From assembly GCF_003544815.1 (NCBI RefSeq), contig NZ_CP032100.1, forward strand, positions 2,356,001 to 2,420,000: a DNA stretch of 64,000 nt, read 5' to 3'. The notes under the pieces are model-generated. The model made no database searches, was not told the origin of the DNA, and saw nothing but the letters and a program-made list of their open reading frames with translations. How positions within the stretch are numbered: the stretch's first letter is position 1; each line of letters starts with the position of its first letter. Shown here piece by piece: positions 1 through 10,201 of this stretch. The translations under genes were made by a program, and so were the position numbers. The DNA comes from Arcobacter suis CECT 7833. Its GTDB lineage: Bacteria; Campylobacterota; Campylobacteria; Campylobacterales; Arcobacteraceae.

Positions 1-863
1 TTTGGAGCATCAATTCTAATATCACCAGCTGCATAAAGACCTTTTACAGACGTTCTCATTCTTAAATCAACTATAACTTCACCGGCTTCATTTAAATCAC
101 ATAAAAAACTTCCATCTTCTTGTTTTAAAGGAGCATTTAAAACATCTCGTCCAACAAAAACAAAAACACCAGGAGTTGGTAAATCTCTTATTTCACCAGT
201 TTCTCTATGTTTAACTTTAATTCCTTGAACTCCACTCATATCACCATAAACTTCTTCAACCATTACATTTGTAACTTCTTCAATGTTTGCTGCATGTTTC
301 ATATGTTCAATTGTACTTGGAGCTGCTCTGTATGTATCTCGTCTATGAACTAAATAAACTTTTGAACACATTTTTGATAAATATACAGCTTCTTCGATAG
401 CAGAATCTCCACCACCAATTACCGTAACTTCTTTACCTCTGTAAAAAAATCCATCACAAGTAGCACAAGTAGAAACACCTTTTCCAAAAAATTCATTTTC
501 ACCTTTAAATCCAGCACGTTTAGGAACAGATCCCGTTGCAATTAAAACTGTTTTTGCTTGAAATTCTTTTTTATCATTTGTTGTTAGTGTAAAAATATCA
601 CCAGATTTTGTAACTCTATCAATTTGAGCCATTTCATGTTTTAATCCAAATCTTTGACATTGTTCTGGCCAATTTGCCATCAAATCCATACCTGAAACAA
701 CTTCTACTTGACCTGGATAATTTTCGATTTCTGATGAACTTGTAATTTGTCCTCCTGGCATTCCCATTTCAAACATAATTACATTTTTTAATCCACCTCT
801 TGTTGCGTATAAACCAGCTGTTAACCCTGCAGGTCCTCCACCAATAATCGCTAAATCTAACAT
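1..863 (-). CDS. trxB: Thioredoxin reductase (partial, C-terminus outside window)
   Basis: This FAD/NADPH enzyme reduces thioredoxin in the cytoplasm. The start is ATG at 863-861, and 287 codons are visible before the window edge; the family is usually about 310 aa, so only a short C-terminal piece is missing. The FAD-binding GGGPAG lies at residues 8-13, the redox pair C133-A-T-C136 sits in STCATCDG, and an NADPH-binding [10 protein letters not shown] follows. trxA lies just upstream on the same strand, so the two halves of the thioredoxin system are neighbours, but a strong hairpin stands between them. The product call is certain; only the end is unseen. Confidence 0.96.
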   Translation of the reverse strand, partial: MLDLAIIGGGPAGLTAGLYATRGGLKNVIMFEMGMPGGQITSSSEIENYPGQVEVVSGMDLMANWPEQCQRFGLKHEMAQIDRVTKSGDIFTLTTNDKKEFQAKTVLIATGSVPKRAGFKGENEFFGKGVSTCATCDGFFYRGKEVTVIGGGDSAIEEAVYLSKMCSKVYLVHRRDTYRAAPSTIEHMKHAANIEEVTNVMVEEVYGDMSGVQGIKVKHRETGEIRDLPTPGVFVFVGRDVLNAPLKQEDGSFLCDLNEAGEVIVDLRMRTSVKGLYAAGDIRIDAP

Positions 864-1030
864 ATTAATTCCTTATTTTAAATTAAATATTCTATAGTAT
901 TTTTTAAAGCCTTAATAATACAAAAATATTTGTAAGTTATAGGTTAAACACAATACAATAATAAGGATAAATTTTATCCATTAATAATTTATATCTATCT
1001 TAAATTTTTATGAAATTTTATAAATAAAAA

Positions 1031-1056
1031 AAGGGAGAAGTTTTCACTTCTCCCTT
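1031..1056. terminator. Strong bidirectional hairpin between trxA and trxB
   Basis: AAGGGAGAAG (1031-1040) pairs with CTTCTCCCTT (1047-1056) around a 6-base loop, with a T-run on one side and an A-run on the other. It lies downstream of trxA and upstream of trxB on the same strand. It therefore looks like an intrinsic terminator or attenuator that separates, or reduces, trxB transcription relative to trxA. Confidence 0.85.
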
Positions 1057-1079
1057 TTTTAAAATATTTATAGTATGTA

Positions 1080-1397
1080 TTATAATAATGAATTGATTTT
1101 ATCAGTAAATGCTTGTTTAGAAGAAGCACCTACCATAGTATCAACAACTTCACCATTTTTCATGAATAAAATTGTTGGAATTGATCTAATTCCATATTTT
1201 ACTGCTAAATCTTGTTCTTCATCTGTATTTACTTTACAAATGTTTGCTTTACCTTCAAAATCACTTGCTAATTCTTCAATAACTGGAGCAATCATTCTAC
1301 AAGGTCCACACCAAGGAGCCCAAAAGTCTACCATTGACACACCATCTTTTGTAACTTCTTCAAAATTTGCAGGAGTTAATTCAATATATTTTCCCAT
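1080..1397 (-). CDS. trxA: Thioredoxin
   Basis: Small cytoplasmic dithiol reductant of 105 aa, the normal length for thioredoxin 1. The active site is W29-C30-G31-P32-C33, and the conserved cis-proline is P74 in RSIPT. The ATG start at 1397 has a good AAGGAA ribosome site. TrxB, its reductase, is encoded just downstream on the same strand beyond a terminator hairpin. Confidence 0.97.
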   Translation of the reverse strand: MGKYIELTPANFEEVTKDGVSMVDFWAPWCGPCRMIAPVIEELASDFEGKANICKVNTDEEQDLAVKYGIRSIPTILFMKNGEVVDTMVGASSKQAFTDKINSLL

Positions 1398-1570
1398 TTC
1401 GTTTCCTTCTTATTAAATTTTAATTTCATTTTTAGCTAATTATTTTTTTATTATAAACTAAACTTAATCATTATAACTTGTGAAAACTTAAATTTAGTTT
1501 TACATTATTTAGGTTTTCACTAATCAAGGCTAAATAATTTTTTAGTTAAAATAAGATAATTTAATTTAAA

Positions 1571-4138
1571 ATGGATAATTTTATGGATATCAGAAAAGAA
1601 TATTTAGAGTTTTTTAAAAGTAAAGGTCATGATGTAATATCATCTATGCCACTAGTTCCAGATGATCCTACATTAATGTTTACAAATGCTGGAATGGTTC
1701 AATTTAAAGATATTTTTACAGGTGCTGTTCCAAGACCTGAAAACCCTCGTGCAACTTCTTGCCAATTATGTGTAAGAGCTGGGGGAAAACACAATGACTT
1801 AGAAAATGTTGGTTATACAGCACGTCACCATACTCTTTTTGAAATGTTAGGTAATTTCTCTTTTGGAGATTATTTCAAAGAGGATGCTATTGCTCATGCT
1901 TGGGAATTTATTACAGTTAATTTAGCACTTCCTATTGAAAAATTATGGGTAACTGTTCATGAAAATGATGATGAAGCATTTAATATTTGGACAAAATATA
2001 TAGATTCAACAAGAATTGTAAGATTTGGAGATAAAGATAATTTCTGGGCTATGGGAGACACAGGTGCTTGTGGTCCGTGTAGTGAGATTTTTTATGATCA
2101 AGGGCAAGAACACTTCAATACTCCTGAAGACAAAATGGGTGGAGATGGAGATAGATTCTTAGAAATTTGGAACTTAGTATTTATGCAATATGAAAGAACA
2201 GCTGATGGAAAACTAAATCCACTTCCAAAACCATCTATAGATACAGGAATGGGACTTGAAAGAGTTATTGCTATAAAAGAAGGTGTTTTAAATAATTTTG
2301 ATTCTTCAAACTTTAAACCAATTATTGAAAAAATTGAAGAGTTAGCAGGTAAAAAATCAACATCTGAAAATATTGGTTCATATAGAGTTATTGCTGATCA
2401 TTTAAGAGCTACTGCATTTATGTTATCTCAAGGTATTTTATTTGGGAATGAAGGTCGTCCTTATGTTTTAAGAAGAATTTTAAGACGAGCGGTAAGACAT
2501 GGTTATTTAATTGGATTTAGAAAACCATTTATGGCACAACTTCTTGATACACTTATTAATATTATGGGTGGACACTACACAGAACTTGTTGAAAATAAAA
2601 ACTTTGTAAAAGAACAATTGACACTTGAAGAAGATAGATTCTTTAAAACTATTGATTTAGGGATGTCTTTATTTAATGAAGAGTTAGCAAATACAAAAGA
2701 TATTTTCTCTGGTGAAATTGCATTTAAACTATATGATACTTATGGTTTCCCTTTAGATTTAACAGAAGATATGTTAAGAGATGGAAATTTAAAAGTTGAT
2801 TTAGCCAAATTTGATGAATTAATGAATGCACAAAAAGCTATGGCAAAAGCTGCATGGAAAGGAAGTGGTGACGCTTCAAATGATGGTGATTTTAAACAAT
2901 TAATTGAAAAATATGGAATAAATAAATTTGTTGGATATGATAATGTAAGTTACAAATCAAAAATTCTCGCTCTTTTAGATGAAAACTTCAAAGAAGTTTC
3001 AACATTAGAAAAAAATTCTATTGGTTGGGTTATGCTAGATTTCACTCCATTTTATGCAACTAGCGGTGGACAAAGTGGAGATATTGGAGCATTAGAAGAT
3101 AATAAACATATTGCAATTATTGAAGATACTCAAAAATTCCATGGATTAAATCTTTCAAAAGTTAAAGTTGCAAATTCAAGTTTAAATCAAAATGAAACTG
3201 TTGATGCAGTTGTAGTAAATAGATATGAAATAGCCAAACATCATAGTGCAACTCACCTTTTACAAAGTGCATTAAAAATGGTTTTAGGAGATAGTGTTTC
3301 TCAGGCTGGTTCTTTAAATGATAGTTCAAGATTGAGATTTGACTTTACTTATCCAAAAGCTATGACTACTGCTCAAATTGATGAAGTTGAAGATTTAGTA
3401 AATACAATGATTTCAAGAGGAATCGCTGGAAATGTGGAAGAATTACCAATTGACCAAGCTAAAAACAAAGGTGCTATTGCTATGTTTGGTGAAAAATATG
3501 GTGATATGGTAAGAGTTGTAAGCTTTAGTGATGTTTCAGTAGAATTTTGTGGTGGAACTCATGTAAAAAATACAGCAGATATCGGAAGTTTTTATATAGT
3601 TAAAGAATCTGGAGTAAGTGCAGGAGTACGAAGAATAGAAGCAGTTTGTGGAACTGCTGCAATTGCATATACAAAAGAAATTATTAACTCTATAAATGAA
3701 ATCAAAGCTGAAATCAAAAACAATGATGTAATTGCTGGAATTAAAAAATTAAAAGAACAAATTAAAGATTTAAAAAGAGAAGTGGAAACTGCTCAAAATC
3801 AAACATCAGCTCCAATTAGTGAAGAAGTTATTGGTAATACAAAAGTTGTAGTTGCTGTTGTTGAAAATGGGGATTTGAAAAAAATTGTTGATGATATGAA
3901 AAATGCAAATGAAAAACTTGCAATTTTACTTTTACAAGCAAAAGATGACAAAGTTTTAATTGTTGCAGGAAGTAAAAATACAAATATCAAAGCTGGTGAA
4001 TGGATTAAAAATATTGCTCCAATCGTTGGTGGAGGTGGAGGGGGAAGACCTGACTTCGCACAAGCTGGTGGAAAAGATATAACAAAAGTTGAAGATGCAA
4101 AAATTGCAGCTTTGACTTATGCAAAAGAAAACTTATAG
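1571..4138 (+). CDS. alaS: Alanyl-tRNA synthetase
   Basis: Charges tRNA-Ala with alanine. At 855 aa it is full length: a class II catalytic core at the N-terminus, an editing domain with the zinc-type HHSATH and CGGTH motifs in the middle, and a C-Ala domain ending in a glycine-rich stretch before RPDFAQAGG. The family normally begins MDIRKEY, so the second ATG at 1583 is a credible alternative to the ATG at 1571; neither has a clear Shine-Dalgarno. In Helicobacter alaS neighbours maf, and here a (broken) maf also lies a few genes away. Confidence 0.97.
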   Translation: MDNFMDIRKEYLEFFKSKGHDVISSMPLVPDDPTLMFTNAGMVQFKDIFTGAVPRPENPRATSCQLCVRAGGKHNDLENVGYTARHHTLFEMLGNFSFGDYFKEDAIAHAWEFITVNLALPIEKLWVTVHENDDEAFNIWTKYIDSTRIVRFGDKDNFWAMGDTGACGPCSEIFYDQGQEHFNTPEDKMGGDGDRFLEIWNLVFMQYERTADGKLNPLPKPSIDTGMGLERVIAIKEGVLNNFDSSNFKPIIEKIEELAGKKSTSENIGSYRVIADHLRATAFMLSQGILFGNEGRPYVLRRILRRAVRHGYLIGFRKPFMAQLLDTLINIMGGHYTELVENKNFVKEQLTLEEDRFFKTIDLGMSLFNEELANTKDIFSGEIAFKLYDTYGFPLDLTEDMLRDGNLKVDLAKFDELMNAQKAMAKAAWKGSGDASNDGDFKQLIEKYGINKFVGYDNVSYKSKILALLDENFKEVSTLEKNSIGWVMLDFTPFYATSGGQSGDIGALEDNKHIAIIEDTQKFHGLNLSKVKVANSSLNQNETVDAVVVNRYEIAKHHSATHLLQSALKMVLGDSVSQAGSLNDSSRLRFDFTYPKAMTTAQIDEVEDLVNTMISRGIAGNVEELPIDQAKNKGAIAMFGEKYGDMVRVVSFSDVSVEFCGGTHVKNTADIGSFYIVKESGVSAGVRRIEAVCGTAAIAYTKEIINSINEIKAEIKNNDVIAGIKKLKEQIKDLKREVETAQNQTSAPISEEVIGNTKVVVAVVENGDLKKIVDDMKNANEKLAILLLQAKDDKVLIVAGSKNTNIKAGEWIKNIAPIVGGGGGGRPDFAQAGGKDITKVEDAKIAALTYAKENL

Positions 4139-4147
4139 GAAATAATA

Positions 4148-4627
4148 TTGATTGATTTTTTTAAAAATTATTCTTCAATAATAGTTTTCTTACATGTAAT
4201 TTCTGCTGTAATTTGGGTAGGAGGAATGATTGCAATTAGATTTGCGGTTCATTACTCTATACAAAATATAGAAGAACCTAAAATAAAATTAGCAAGAACC
4301 CTAGAATTATTAAAAAGATTTTTTTCTATGGTAATTCCTGCTATTTTAACACTTCTAATCACTGCTATTATCATGATAATAGCTTTAGGATTTAAAGGAA
4401 CAGAACTTTATAGTGTTGTTATTGTAAAAGAGGTTATATGGACTCTTATGACTCTAATTTTTATAACAATATATATAAAAAGAAATAAAGCACAAAAAGC
4501 TTTTGATAGTGGAGATTTTGCAAGTGCAAAAAATAACTTACTTCCAATTGCAACTTATTTTATACCTATAAATATAATTTTAGGATTAATTGCAATATTT
4601 CTAGGAATTACTCTTAGAGGACTTTAA
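4148..4627 (+). CDS. Small integral membrane protein (CopD-like)
   Basis: A 159-aa protein with about four membrane helices. The first holds FLHVISAVIWVGGM, a histidine/tryptophan/glycine pattern seen in CopD and related haem- or copper-linked membrane proteins. It uses a TTG start nine bases after the alaS stop, so it is probably cotranscribed with alaS. The substrate and exact role cannot be told from the sequence; CopD-like is a family resemblance by eye, not a proven function. Confidence 0.65.
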   Translation: MIDFFKNYSSIIVFLHVISAVIWVGGMIAIRFAVHYSIQNIEEPKIKLARTLELLKRFFSMVIPAILTLLITAIIMIIALGFKGTELYSVVIVKEVIWTLMTLIFITIYIKRNKAQKAFDSGDFASAKNNLLPIATYFIPINIILGLIAIFLGITLRGL

Positions 4628-4640
4628 TCCTCTTGAGTTT

Positions 4641-5810
4641 TTAAACAAACAATCTCCTATTTTTAAATGTAAGTATTACAACCACGCATAAAATAAAAAC
4701 TAAACAATAAAGCATAATATCCCAACCAAAATGTTCATAAATAACTGAAGGAACAAAAGAACCTGTTGCTCCACCTAAATAATAAAAAGTTAAATACATT
4801 CCTGAAGTTAATGATTTTTGAGAACCTTTCATAGAATTAGCAAGTCCTGTACTTACTGTATGAACAGTAAACATACCAATACAAAATAAAAACAGTAGTA
4901 CAAATAGATAAATTATATTTTGATTTCCTAAAAAAATAGTAATAAAAAGGAAAAAACAAATTGCAACAAGAATTGTATTTATCTCATTTCTAAAAAAAGT
5001 TATAATTTTTTTTGAACCTAAAGAGACTATTATTCCCATACCATAACCTAAATATAAAAGTGAAATTTGAAACTCTGAAAAAGAATTTGAAATCTCTTTT
5101 ACTCTAAAAGGTAAGACATTTAAAACTCCTGAAAAAACAAAAAACATACAAAACATAATAAAATAAACCAATAAAAATCTTTTATCTTTTAATATATATA
5201 AAACATCTTTTAATTTCGGTTTTACAACTTGAGTATCACCCTCATAATCTAACTTTTGTATTAATAAAATAGAAACAAATAAAGCAGCAGAAAGTGAATA
5301 AAAAACTAATTGATATGAAAAATTAGTAGCAATAAAACCTGAAAAAATTCGTCCTACAAGTCCACCAAAAACAGTAGATGCCACATAAATTGACATATTA
5401 AACTTTACATTTTCTTTATCGATATTTGCTAATATACTCATTAAAGCTGTTAAAATTGCAGGAATAACCAAAGCTTCACAAACTCTAAAAAACATAAACA
5501 TCTCATAAGAAGTTGATAATCCTAAAAAAATATTTGTTATTAATAAAATAAAAGAAGCAACTGAAAGCATTTTTTTTGCACATACTTTTTCTAAAAAGAA
5601 TCCATAGAAAATTGGAGATATTGCTAAAAAAAGCATAATTACTGCTGTAAATTGTGATGCTTTAATAATAGATACATTAAACTCTTTTGCTAATAAAGGT
5701 TGTAAAGGTTGTGTTGCATACATTACTGATAAAATTATAATTATACAATATATAACAATGGCTAAATTAATTCGCAAAATCTGACTCACTTCTTTTTGAA
5801 AAATACCCAT
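4641..5810 (-). CDS. Major facilitator superfamily transporter
   Basis: A 389-aa polytopic inner-membrane protein with about twelve hydrophobic helices and an early YATQPLQPLLAKEF motif typical of MFS drug or sugar exporters of the AraJ/YnfM type. The substrate is unknown. It converges with the gene ending at 4627. Its ATG at 5810 lies 44 bases inside the upstream lipoprotein gene, so the two may be translationally coupled, or the true start may be further in. No Shine-Dalgarno is obvious at the chosen start. Confidence 0.85.
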   Translation of the reverse strand: MGIFQKEVSQILRINLAIVIYCIIIILSVMYATQPLQPLLAKEFNVSIIKASQFTAVIMLFLAISPIFYGFFLEKVCAKKMLSVASFILLITNIFLGLSTSYEMFMFFRVCEALVIPAILTALMSILANIDKENVKFNMSIYVASTVFGGLVGRIFSGFIATNFSYQLVFYSLSAALFVSILLIQKLDYEGDTQVVKPKLKDVLYILKDKRFLLVYFIMFCMFFVFSGVLNVLPFRVKEISNSFSEFQISLLYLGYGMGIIVSLGSKKIITFFRNEINTILVAICFFLFITIFLGNQNIIYLFVLLFLFCIGMFTVHTVSTGLANSMKGSQKSLTSGMYLTFYYLGGATGSFVPSVIYEHFGWDIMLYCLVFILCVVVILTFKNRRLFV

Positions 5811-6333
5811 TTAAAATATTCATTCTTACTAAACTATTCGAATAATTTGAATTAAATCTAGGTTCTTTTAAAAATTTATTTATATAATTTTTATCATACT
5901 TTCTAATCATTTCATCAAAAAGTTTTCCTTCATAATCAATGATAAAAAAATCTTCAGTTACAGTGTAATTATAGATTAAATTCATATAATATTTATCATC
6001 TATTATATATGTACTAAATTCATAATTTCCATAATCAATTCTTTCTAAAGCTTTCATATTTTTAAGTTTTAAAGTTGACTTGAATAAATCATCAAAAAAT
6101 CCCCTTGACATTCCATTCCAAGAACAATTTGAGTCTAAATTTATATACTCATAAAATAACTTTCCATATTTTTCTTCATCATTTTGCGAGATATAAGAGA
6201 AATTTGTACAAGAATCATAGGTAAAATTCTTTTTATTATTTTTTAAAATTTGTATTTCATCTACAGAATTATTTTTTGATGAAGAACAACCTACTAACAG
6301 TAAAAGTAAAGATAAATATATAATATTTTTCAA
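5767..6333 (-). CDS. Hypothetical lipoprotein
   Basis: A 188-aa protein with a lipoprotein signal: a hydrophobic leucine run and a lipobox LVGC with the lipidated cysteine at 16, followed by serines. The remainder is rich in Asn, Tyr, Lys and Asp with no recognised domain. The 3' end overlaps the MFS gene start, suggesting one transcript. I do not recognise the family. Confidence 0.7.
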   Translation of the reverse strand: MKNIIYLSLLLLLVGCSSSKNNSVDEIQILKNNKKNFTYDSCTNFSYISQNDEEKYGKLFYEYINLDSNCSWNGMSRGFFDDLFKSTLKLKNMKALERIDYGNYEFSTYIIDDKYYMNLIYNYTVTEDFFIIDYEGKLFDEMIRKYDKNYINKFLKEPRFNSNYSNSLVRMNILNGYFSKRSESDFAN

Positions 6334-6449
6334 TTTAAAAGCCTTTGTTTTTATAGTTATATTATACTAAAGAGAGGTTAAAACTTGACATATTTCTTAT
6401 TTTTTAATACTATAAAACTCGAAAACCTATAATTTAAAAGGTATTTAAT

Positions 6450-7058
6450 TTGATTATGTATATTAAAAACTTTTTACTATTTCTTATTTTAACGCTTATT
6501 ATGACTGGTTGTTCATTTAAATATAGTGATGATAGTAGTTTATCTGCATCACAAAATGGTGAATACATCTTTCAAAGCGCATCTTTGCAAAATACAATAA
6601 TGCAAAGAGATTTAAAATTTAAAAAGTATAGAGAGATTACAAAATCAAATAAAAGCCTAGACTCCTTAAGTTATCAAAATGAAAGAATAGATCTAAACTT
6701 AGACCTATTTGATTTTTATAGTGAATGGGAAGGAGTTGGATATAAATTAGGTGGTGATTCGAAAAGTGGAATTGATTGTTCAGGTTTTATTCAAAAAGCC
6801 TTTAAAGAAAAGTTTGATTTATCTATGCCAAGAACAACTGTTATGCAATCGCAGGTTGGAAAAGAGATAGATAAAAGTCAATTACTAAGTGGAGATTTAG
6901 TATTCTTCAAAACAGGTGATGATATAAACCATGTTGGCATATATCTTGAAGATGGATTATTTGTACATGCTTCTACAAAAAGCGGTGTAACAATTTCCGA
7001 ATTAAGTAATTCTTATTTTAGCAAAAGCTATTGGAAGGCACAAAGAATTATAGATTGA
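6450..7058 (+). CDS. NlpC/P60-family lipoprotein (peptidoglycan hydrolase)
   Basis: A secreted, lipid-anchored cysteine peptidase of the NlpC/P60 type that likely cuts peptide cross-bridges in peptidoglycan. The lipobox IMTGC places the lipid on C21. The catalytic domain covers roughly residues 85-200, with nucleophile C110 in DCSGF, catalytic H161 in NHVGIY and H173 nearby. AAAAGG lies 8 bases upstream of the TTG at 6450; the ATG at 6456 is the alternative and removes two residues. It forms a tandem pair with the next gene, which has the same domain layout. Confidence 0.9.
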   Translation: MIMYIKNFLLFLILTLIMTGCSFKYSDDSSLSASQNGEYIFQSASLQNTIMQRDLKFKKYREITKSNKSLDSLSYQNERIDLNLDLFDFYSEWEGVGYKLGGDSKSGIDCSGFIQKAFKEKFDLSMPRTTVMQSQVGKEIDKSQLLSGDLVFFKTGDDINHVGIYLEDGLFVHASTKSGVTISELSNSYFSKSYWKAQRIID

Positions 7059-7081
7059 ATTTAATTATAAAAGGAGAATTA

Positions 7082-7732
7082 GTGATAAAGAAGACTTTTA
7101 TACTTCTACCAACTATATTATTACTTACAGCTTGTAGTAGTAACAAAAATATTCAAATAGAAGAAAACAATAAAATAAATAACAGTAATTTGAACGCTTC
7201 AAATATTTCTTATAATGACTACAAATCGTCGTATGAGTCAGAAGGAAATGATAAACTTAAAAATAGACCTCATTTAAAATATGAAGCTACAATAAGTAAA
7301 AAAGATTATGAAAAATTAGTTTTAGATAATACTGAAAATGTTGAATCTTTAAACTCAAAAGTTTTAACAAAAAAACAAGCATTCGTTGATTTCTATAACG
7401 ATTGGAAAAATGTAAAATATAAAATGGGTGGAAGCTCAAGAACTGGAATAGATTGTTCTGCTTTTACGCAAAAAGCTTTTAAAGAGAAATTTGGTATTGA
7501 ATTACCAAGAACTACTTTAACACAAGTAAATGTAGGAACAGAAGTTAAAAAAGCTGACCTTAAAATGGGTGACTTAGTTTTCTTCAAAACAAGTAAAAGA
7601 GATAAACATGTAGGAATTTACATGGGAAATGGTGACTTCTTACACTCATCAATAAATGGTATCCAATTTACAAAATTAGATAAACCTTTTTATAAAGATG
7701 CTTACTGGACTGCTAGAAGAATTATGAATTAA
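7082..7732 (+). CDS. Second NlpC/P60-family lipoprotein, tandem paralogue
   Basis: The frame is open from 7031, but the likely start is GTG at 7082: AAGGAG (7071-7076) lies 5 bases before it, and the protein then begins with a lipoprotein signal ending LLTAC (lipid on C18), giving 216 aa. The NlpC/P60 domain has its nucleophile at C125 (DCSAF) and histidines at 176 (KHVGIY) and 188. It is 23 bases behind its paralogue and probably in the same operon. A longer polar linker precedes the catalytic domain than in the first copy. Confidence 0.88.
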   Translation: MIKKTFILLPTILLLTACSSNKNIQIEENNKINNSNLNASNISYNDYKSSYESEGNDKLKNRPHLKYEATISKKDYEKLVLDNTENVESLNSKVLTKKQAFVDFYNDWKNVKYKMGGSSRTGIDCSAFTQKAFKEKFGIELPRTTLTQVNVGTEVKKADLKMGDLVFFKTSKRDKHVGIYMGNGDFLHSSINGIQFTKLDKPFYKDAYWTARRIMN

Positions 7733-7740
7733 TTCTTCTA
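7714..7740. terminator. Convergent hairpin between NlpC/P60 gene and AEC permease
   Basis: A perfect 11-bp stem (7714-7724 with 7730-7740) around a 5-base loop overlaps both stop codons. There is no strong T-run, so it could act as a weak two-way terminator or an RNA-stabilising stem. Confidence 0.5.
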
Positions 7741-8673
7741 AAAACCACTATAAATAATCAAACATATTGGTATGTAAATAACTGAAATTAGCGTACTTAA
7801 AAGAACAGTAAAAGAAGCTTTTTCAGGTCTTGCATTTAATAAAACTGCAAGTGTAACAGTATTCCCTGCAAGTGGTACAAGAGAAAATAAAAATAAAACT
7901 TTATAAATCTCTTCATTTAAAAAACCTATAAAATTTTTATCTAGAAAAATAATACATATCATAGAAACTGGCCAAAAAATGAATTTATAGAAATATGCAA
8001 TTCTTAAATATTTTATATCTACATCAGCTTTTAAATTAAAATTTTTCATTCCCATACCAAGCATCATCATTCCTAAAATCCCATAAGCCCATTTAAATCC
8101 TTCAAAATATGGAACTACAAATTCAGGTGTTTTAAAACCTAAAATATTTAAACAAAGACCTAAAATAAACGCATATAAAAGTGGAAGTTTGATTACTTTG
8201 ATAATAGATTGTCTTGCAGTAAAACTTCCCTTTGCAGTTACATAAAAACCTGTTGTATTTTCATATAATAATGAACCAAGTGTTGCGAAAATAAATAGAT
8301 TTGCTGATTCTGGAGTTAATAAAATCATAGATAAAGGAATACCAAAATATCCAGTATTTCCAGTTCCACAAGTAAATGATAAAGTATTTATACTTGCATC
8401 ATTCCAATCATTTTTATATCTTTTTAATATATAAAAAGCAATTGTTGTTCCAAGAAAAAAAACAAATAAAGGTAAAAAAAGTAGTTGTAAATTTATTTTT
8501 ATAGATAAAGTTGCAAAAAGAATTACAATTGGTCCTAAAATATATATAAGCAGTGTAGCTATAAAATTTCGTTTAATCCTAAAATATCTTGTTAGAACAT
8601 ATCCAATTACGATATTTAGATATAAAGGAGAAATTTTTCCTAATAAAATAAAAAATAGATTCATATAAATCAC
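7738..8673 (-). CDS. AEC-family permease (auxin efflux carrier type)
   Basis: A 311-aa inner-membrane protein with about ten helices arranged as two halves. The central FTCGTGNTGYFGIPLSMILL and the late SLVPLAGNTVTLAVLL segment are typical of the AEC/malonate-transporter family, where the Asn-Thr-Gly break lies near the substrate path. Bacterial members export or import small organic acids; the substrate here is unknown. It stands alone, converging on the NlpC/P60 pair. Confidence 0.85.
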   Translation of the reverse strand: MIYMNLFFILLGKISPLYLNIVIGYVLTRYFRIKRNFIATLLIYILGPIVILFATLSIKINLQLLFLPLFVFFLGTTIAFYILKRYKNDWNDASINTLSFTCGTGNTGYFGIPLSMILLTPESANLFIFATLGSLLYENTTGFYVTAKGSFTARQSIIKVIKLPLLYAFILGLCLNILGFKTPEFVVPYFEGFKWAYGILGMMMLGMGMKNFNLKADVDIKYLRIAYFYKFIFWPVSMICIIFLDKNFIGFLNEEIYKVLFLFSLVPLAGNTVTLAVLLNARPEKASFTVLLSTLISVIYIPICLIIYSGF

Positions 8674-8827
8674 TTAAAATAATTTAGGATAATTGTAACT
8701 AATAATCATAAAAATAAAGTAAATACACAATTCTTAAATCTAGGAAGCAGAAAGAGTACGAAGCTTGTGCATCTACTAATATTTCAAAGAATTTTATAAA
8801 AACAAAATGATATATATATGATTTTTT

Positions 8828-10117
8828 TTATAAACCTAAATAGTTTGATAAAATAAATAGACAAAAAACACAAATCAAATACATTTTAAAAGCATAAAAA
8901 ATATTTAATCTAAATATCTCTTTTGCAGCAAAATCATATCTTGCAACAACAGTTAGATTTAATCCTGAAAATGGTGAAGTTGAAACAGTTGTTGACCAAG
9001 CCATCAAAAAAGTAAGTGCTAAAAGAGTATGATTTACTCCACTTAAAAAATCTCCTATTATTGCAATAGTTATGATTGGATGGATTCCAACAAAAGCTAA
9101 AATAATAAATATCAAAAGTAATATAGAAGCTATTTGCCAATCAAAGATTTCAAAGGGTAACTCTAAATTCATGCCAATTAATATAGAACTAATAAAAATA
9201 CCAAACATTCCTGCAACCAAAAAAAGTGCCATTTCTGTTTTCATTTTTGGTAGTTCATCACTTATATAAAAAGCAAATTTAAAATAAGATTGGATTAAAC
9301 CTTTTTTTACTGGTAATATTAATAAAGACATCAATAAAGAATAAGTAGAAATCAAAACAATCACTTTGATATTTGGGAAAAAATAGTTAGTAATTAAAAC
9401 TAATAAAGCCAACACAAATGGTAAATATAAACTTTCAAAAGATAAAGGATAACCTCTAAATTCGTTAATATTAAACTCCTTATTATTAAGCACTTCGTAA
9501 TATGTAATTAAAAAAGCCAATATTGACAAAACTATTCCATTTAATAAAATAATTGAAGTATCCAATTTAGGAGCATATGTAATAGCAGCTGCAAATGCTA
9601 CAAAAAATGGTGACCAATACGCATCACTTGCAAATGCTCTTGTTAATAAAACAACTTGAGCATTACTTAAAGGTGCTTTTTTGTACATCTTATCAGCTAC
9701 TAAAATAAGAGAAGATATATTTATTACTGAACCAAAAAGATGAACACTTAAATATGTTTTTATAAAAGATTTTTTGCCCTTTGGAAGTTGAGAAGTTTTT
9801 TCTTTTTTTGGGTTTGCAATAAGTCTTAAAAAACCGACTGCAATTAACAGAGTTAATAAATATTGATTTACTGTAAATACTTTTGTTAAATCTATTTTAA
9901 AGTCATTTAGATAAGAAATAAAAAAAGCTAAAAAACTTAATATCAATAAAACAATAATGATTTTCTTATTTTTTATTGAAGGAAAAAGTATTAAAAATGA
10001 AATCCAAGCAAAAACTCCCGCAATAATCAATAACTTTTCATTAAAAAAATAAGCATATAAGGTAGTTAAAAAAGAAAAAAAGATTAATAATCCTGATATG
10101 TTAAATAAAAATTGCAT
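8828..10117 (-). CDS. Polytopic membrane protein, probable ion/organic-acid transporter
   Basis: A 429-aa protein with about eleven membrane helices. The segment ASDAYWSPFFVAFAAAITY and the late AWSTTVSTSPFSGLNLTVV look like the re-entrant polar hairpins of the IT (ion transporter) superfamily, which includes ArsB, DctM and citrate carriers. I cannot assign a substrate. The 154-base gap on its 3' side holds no gene I can support. It is divergent from the broken maf gene. Confidence 0.6.
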   Translation of the reverse strand: MQFLFNISGLLIFFSFLTTLYAYFFNEKLLIIAGVFAWISFLILFPSIKNKKIIIVLLILSFLAFFISYLNDFKIDLTKVFTVNQYLLTLLIAVGFLRLIANPKKEKTSQLPKGKKSFIKTYLSVHLFGSVINISSLILVADKMYKKAPLSNAQVVLLTRAFASDAYWSPFFVAFAAAITYAPKLDTSIILLNGIVLSILAFLITYYEVLNNKEFNINEFRGYPLSFESLYLPFVLALLVLITNYFFPNIKVIVLISTYSLLMSLLILPVKKGLIQSYFKFAFYISDELPKMKTEMALFLVAGMFGIFISSILIGMNLELPFEIFDWQIASILLLIFIILAFVGIHPIITIAIIGDFLSGVNHTLLALTFLMAWSTTVSTSPFSGLNLTVVARYDFAAKEIFRLNIFYAFKMYLICVFCLFILSNYLGL

Positions 10118-10175
10118 TTAGTTTTATCTCTTTATTTTATATTATAAATTTCAAATGAATTATATTCAAATTGAG

Positions 10176-10181
10176 TATAAT
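10176..10181 (+). promoter_or_regulatory. Candidate -10 box of the host maf gene
   Basis: TATAAT lies 20 bases before the TTG start of maf, and AAAGG at 10191-10195 is correctly spaced (6 bases) for that start. No convincing -35 box is seen. Confidence 0.5.
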
Positions 10182-10201
10182 CCAAATAAAAAAGGCTTAA
10201 T

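Noticed and set aside
1075-1416. 113-aa frame on the plus strand opposite trxA
   Set aside because: It is the antisense shadow of thioredoxin, whose active site and length are unmistakable.
8934-9140. 68-aa frame within the transporter gene at 8828-10117
   Set aside because: Out-of-frame translation of a hydrophobic gene on the same strand; no ribosome site and composition of a frameshift product.
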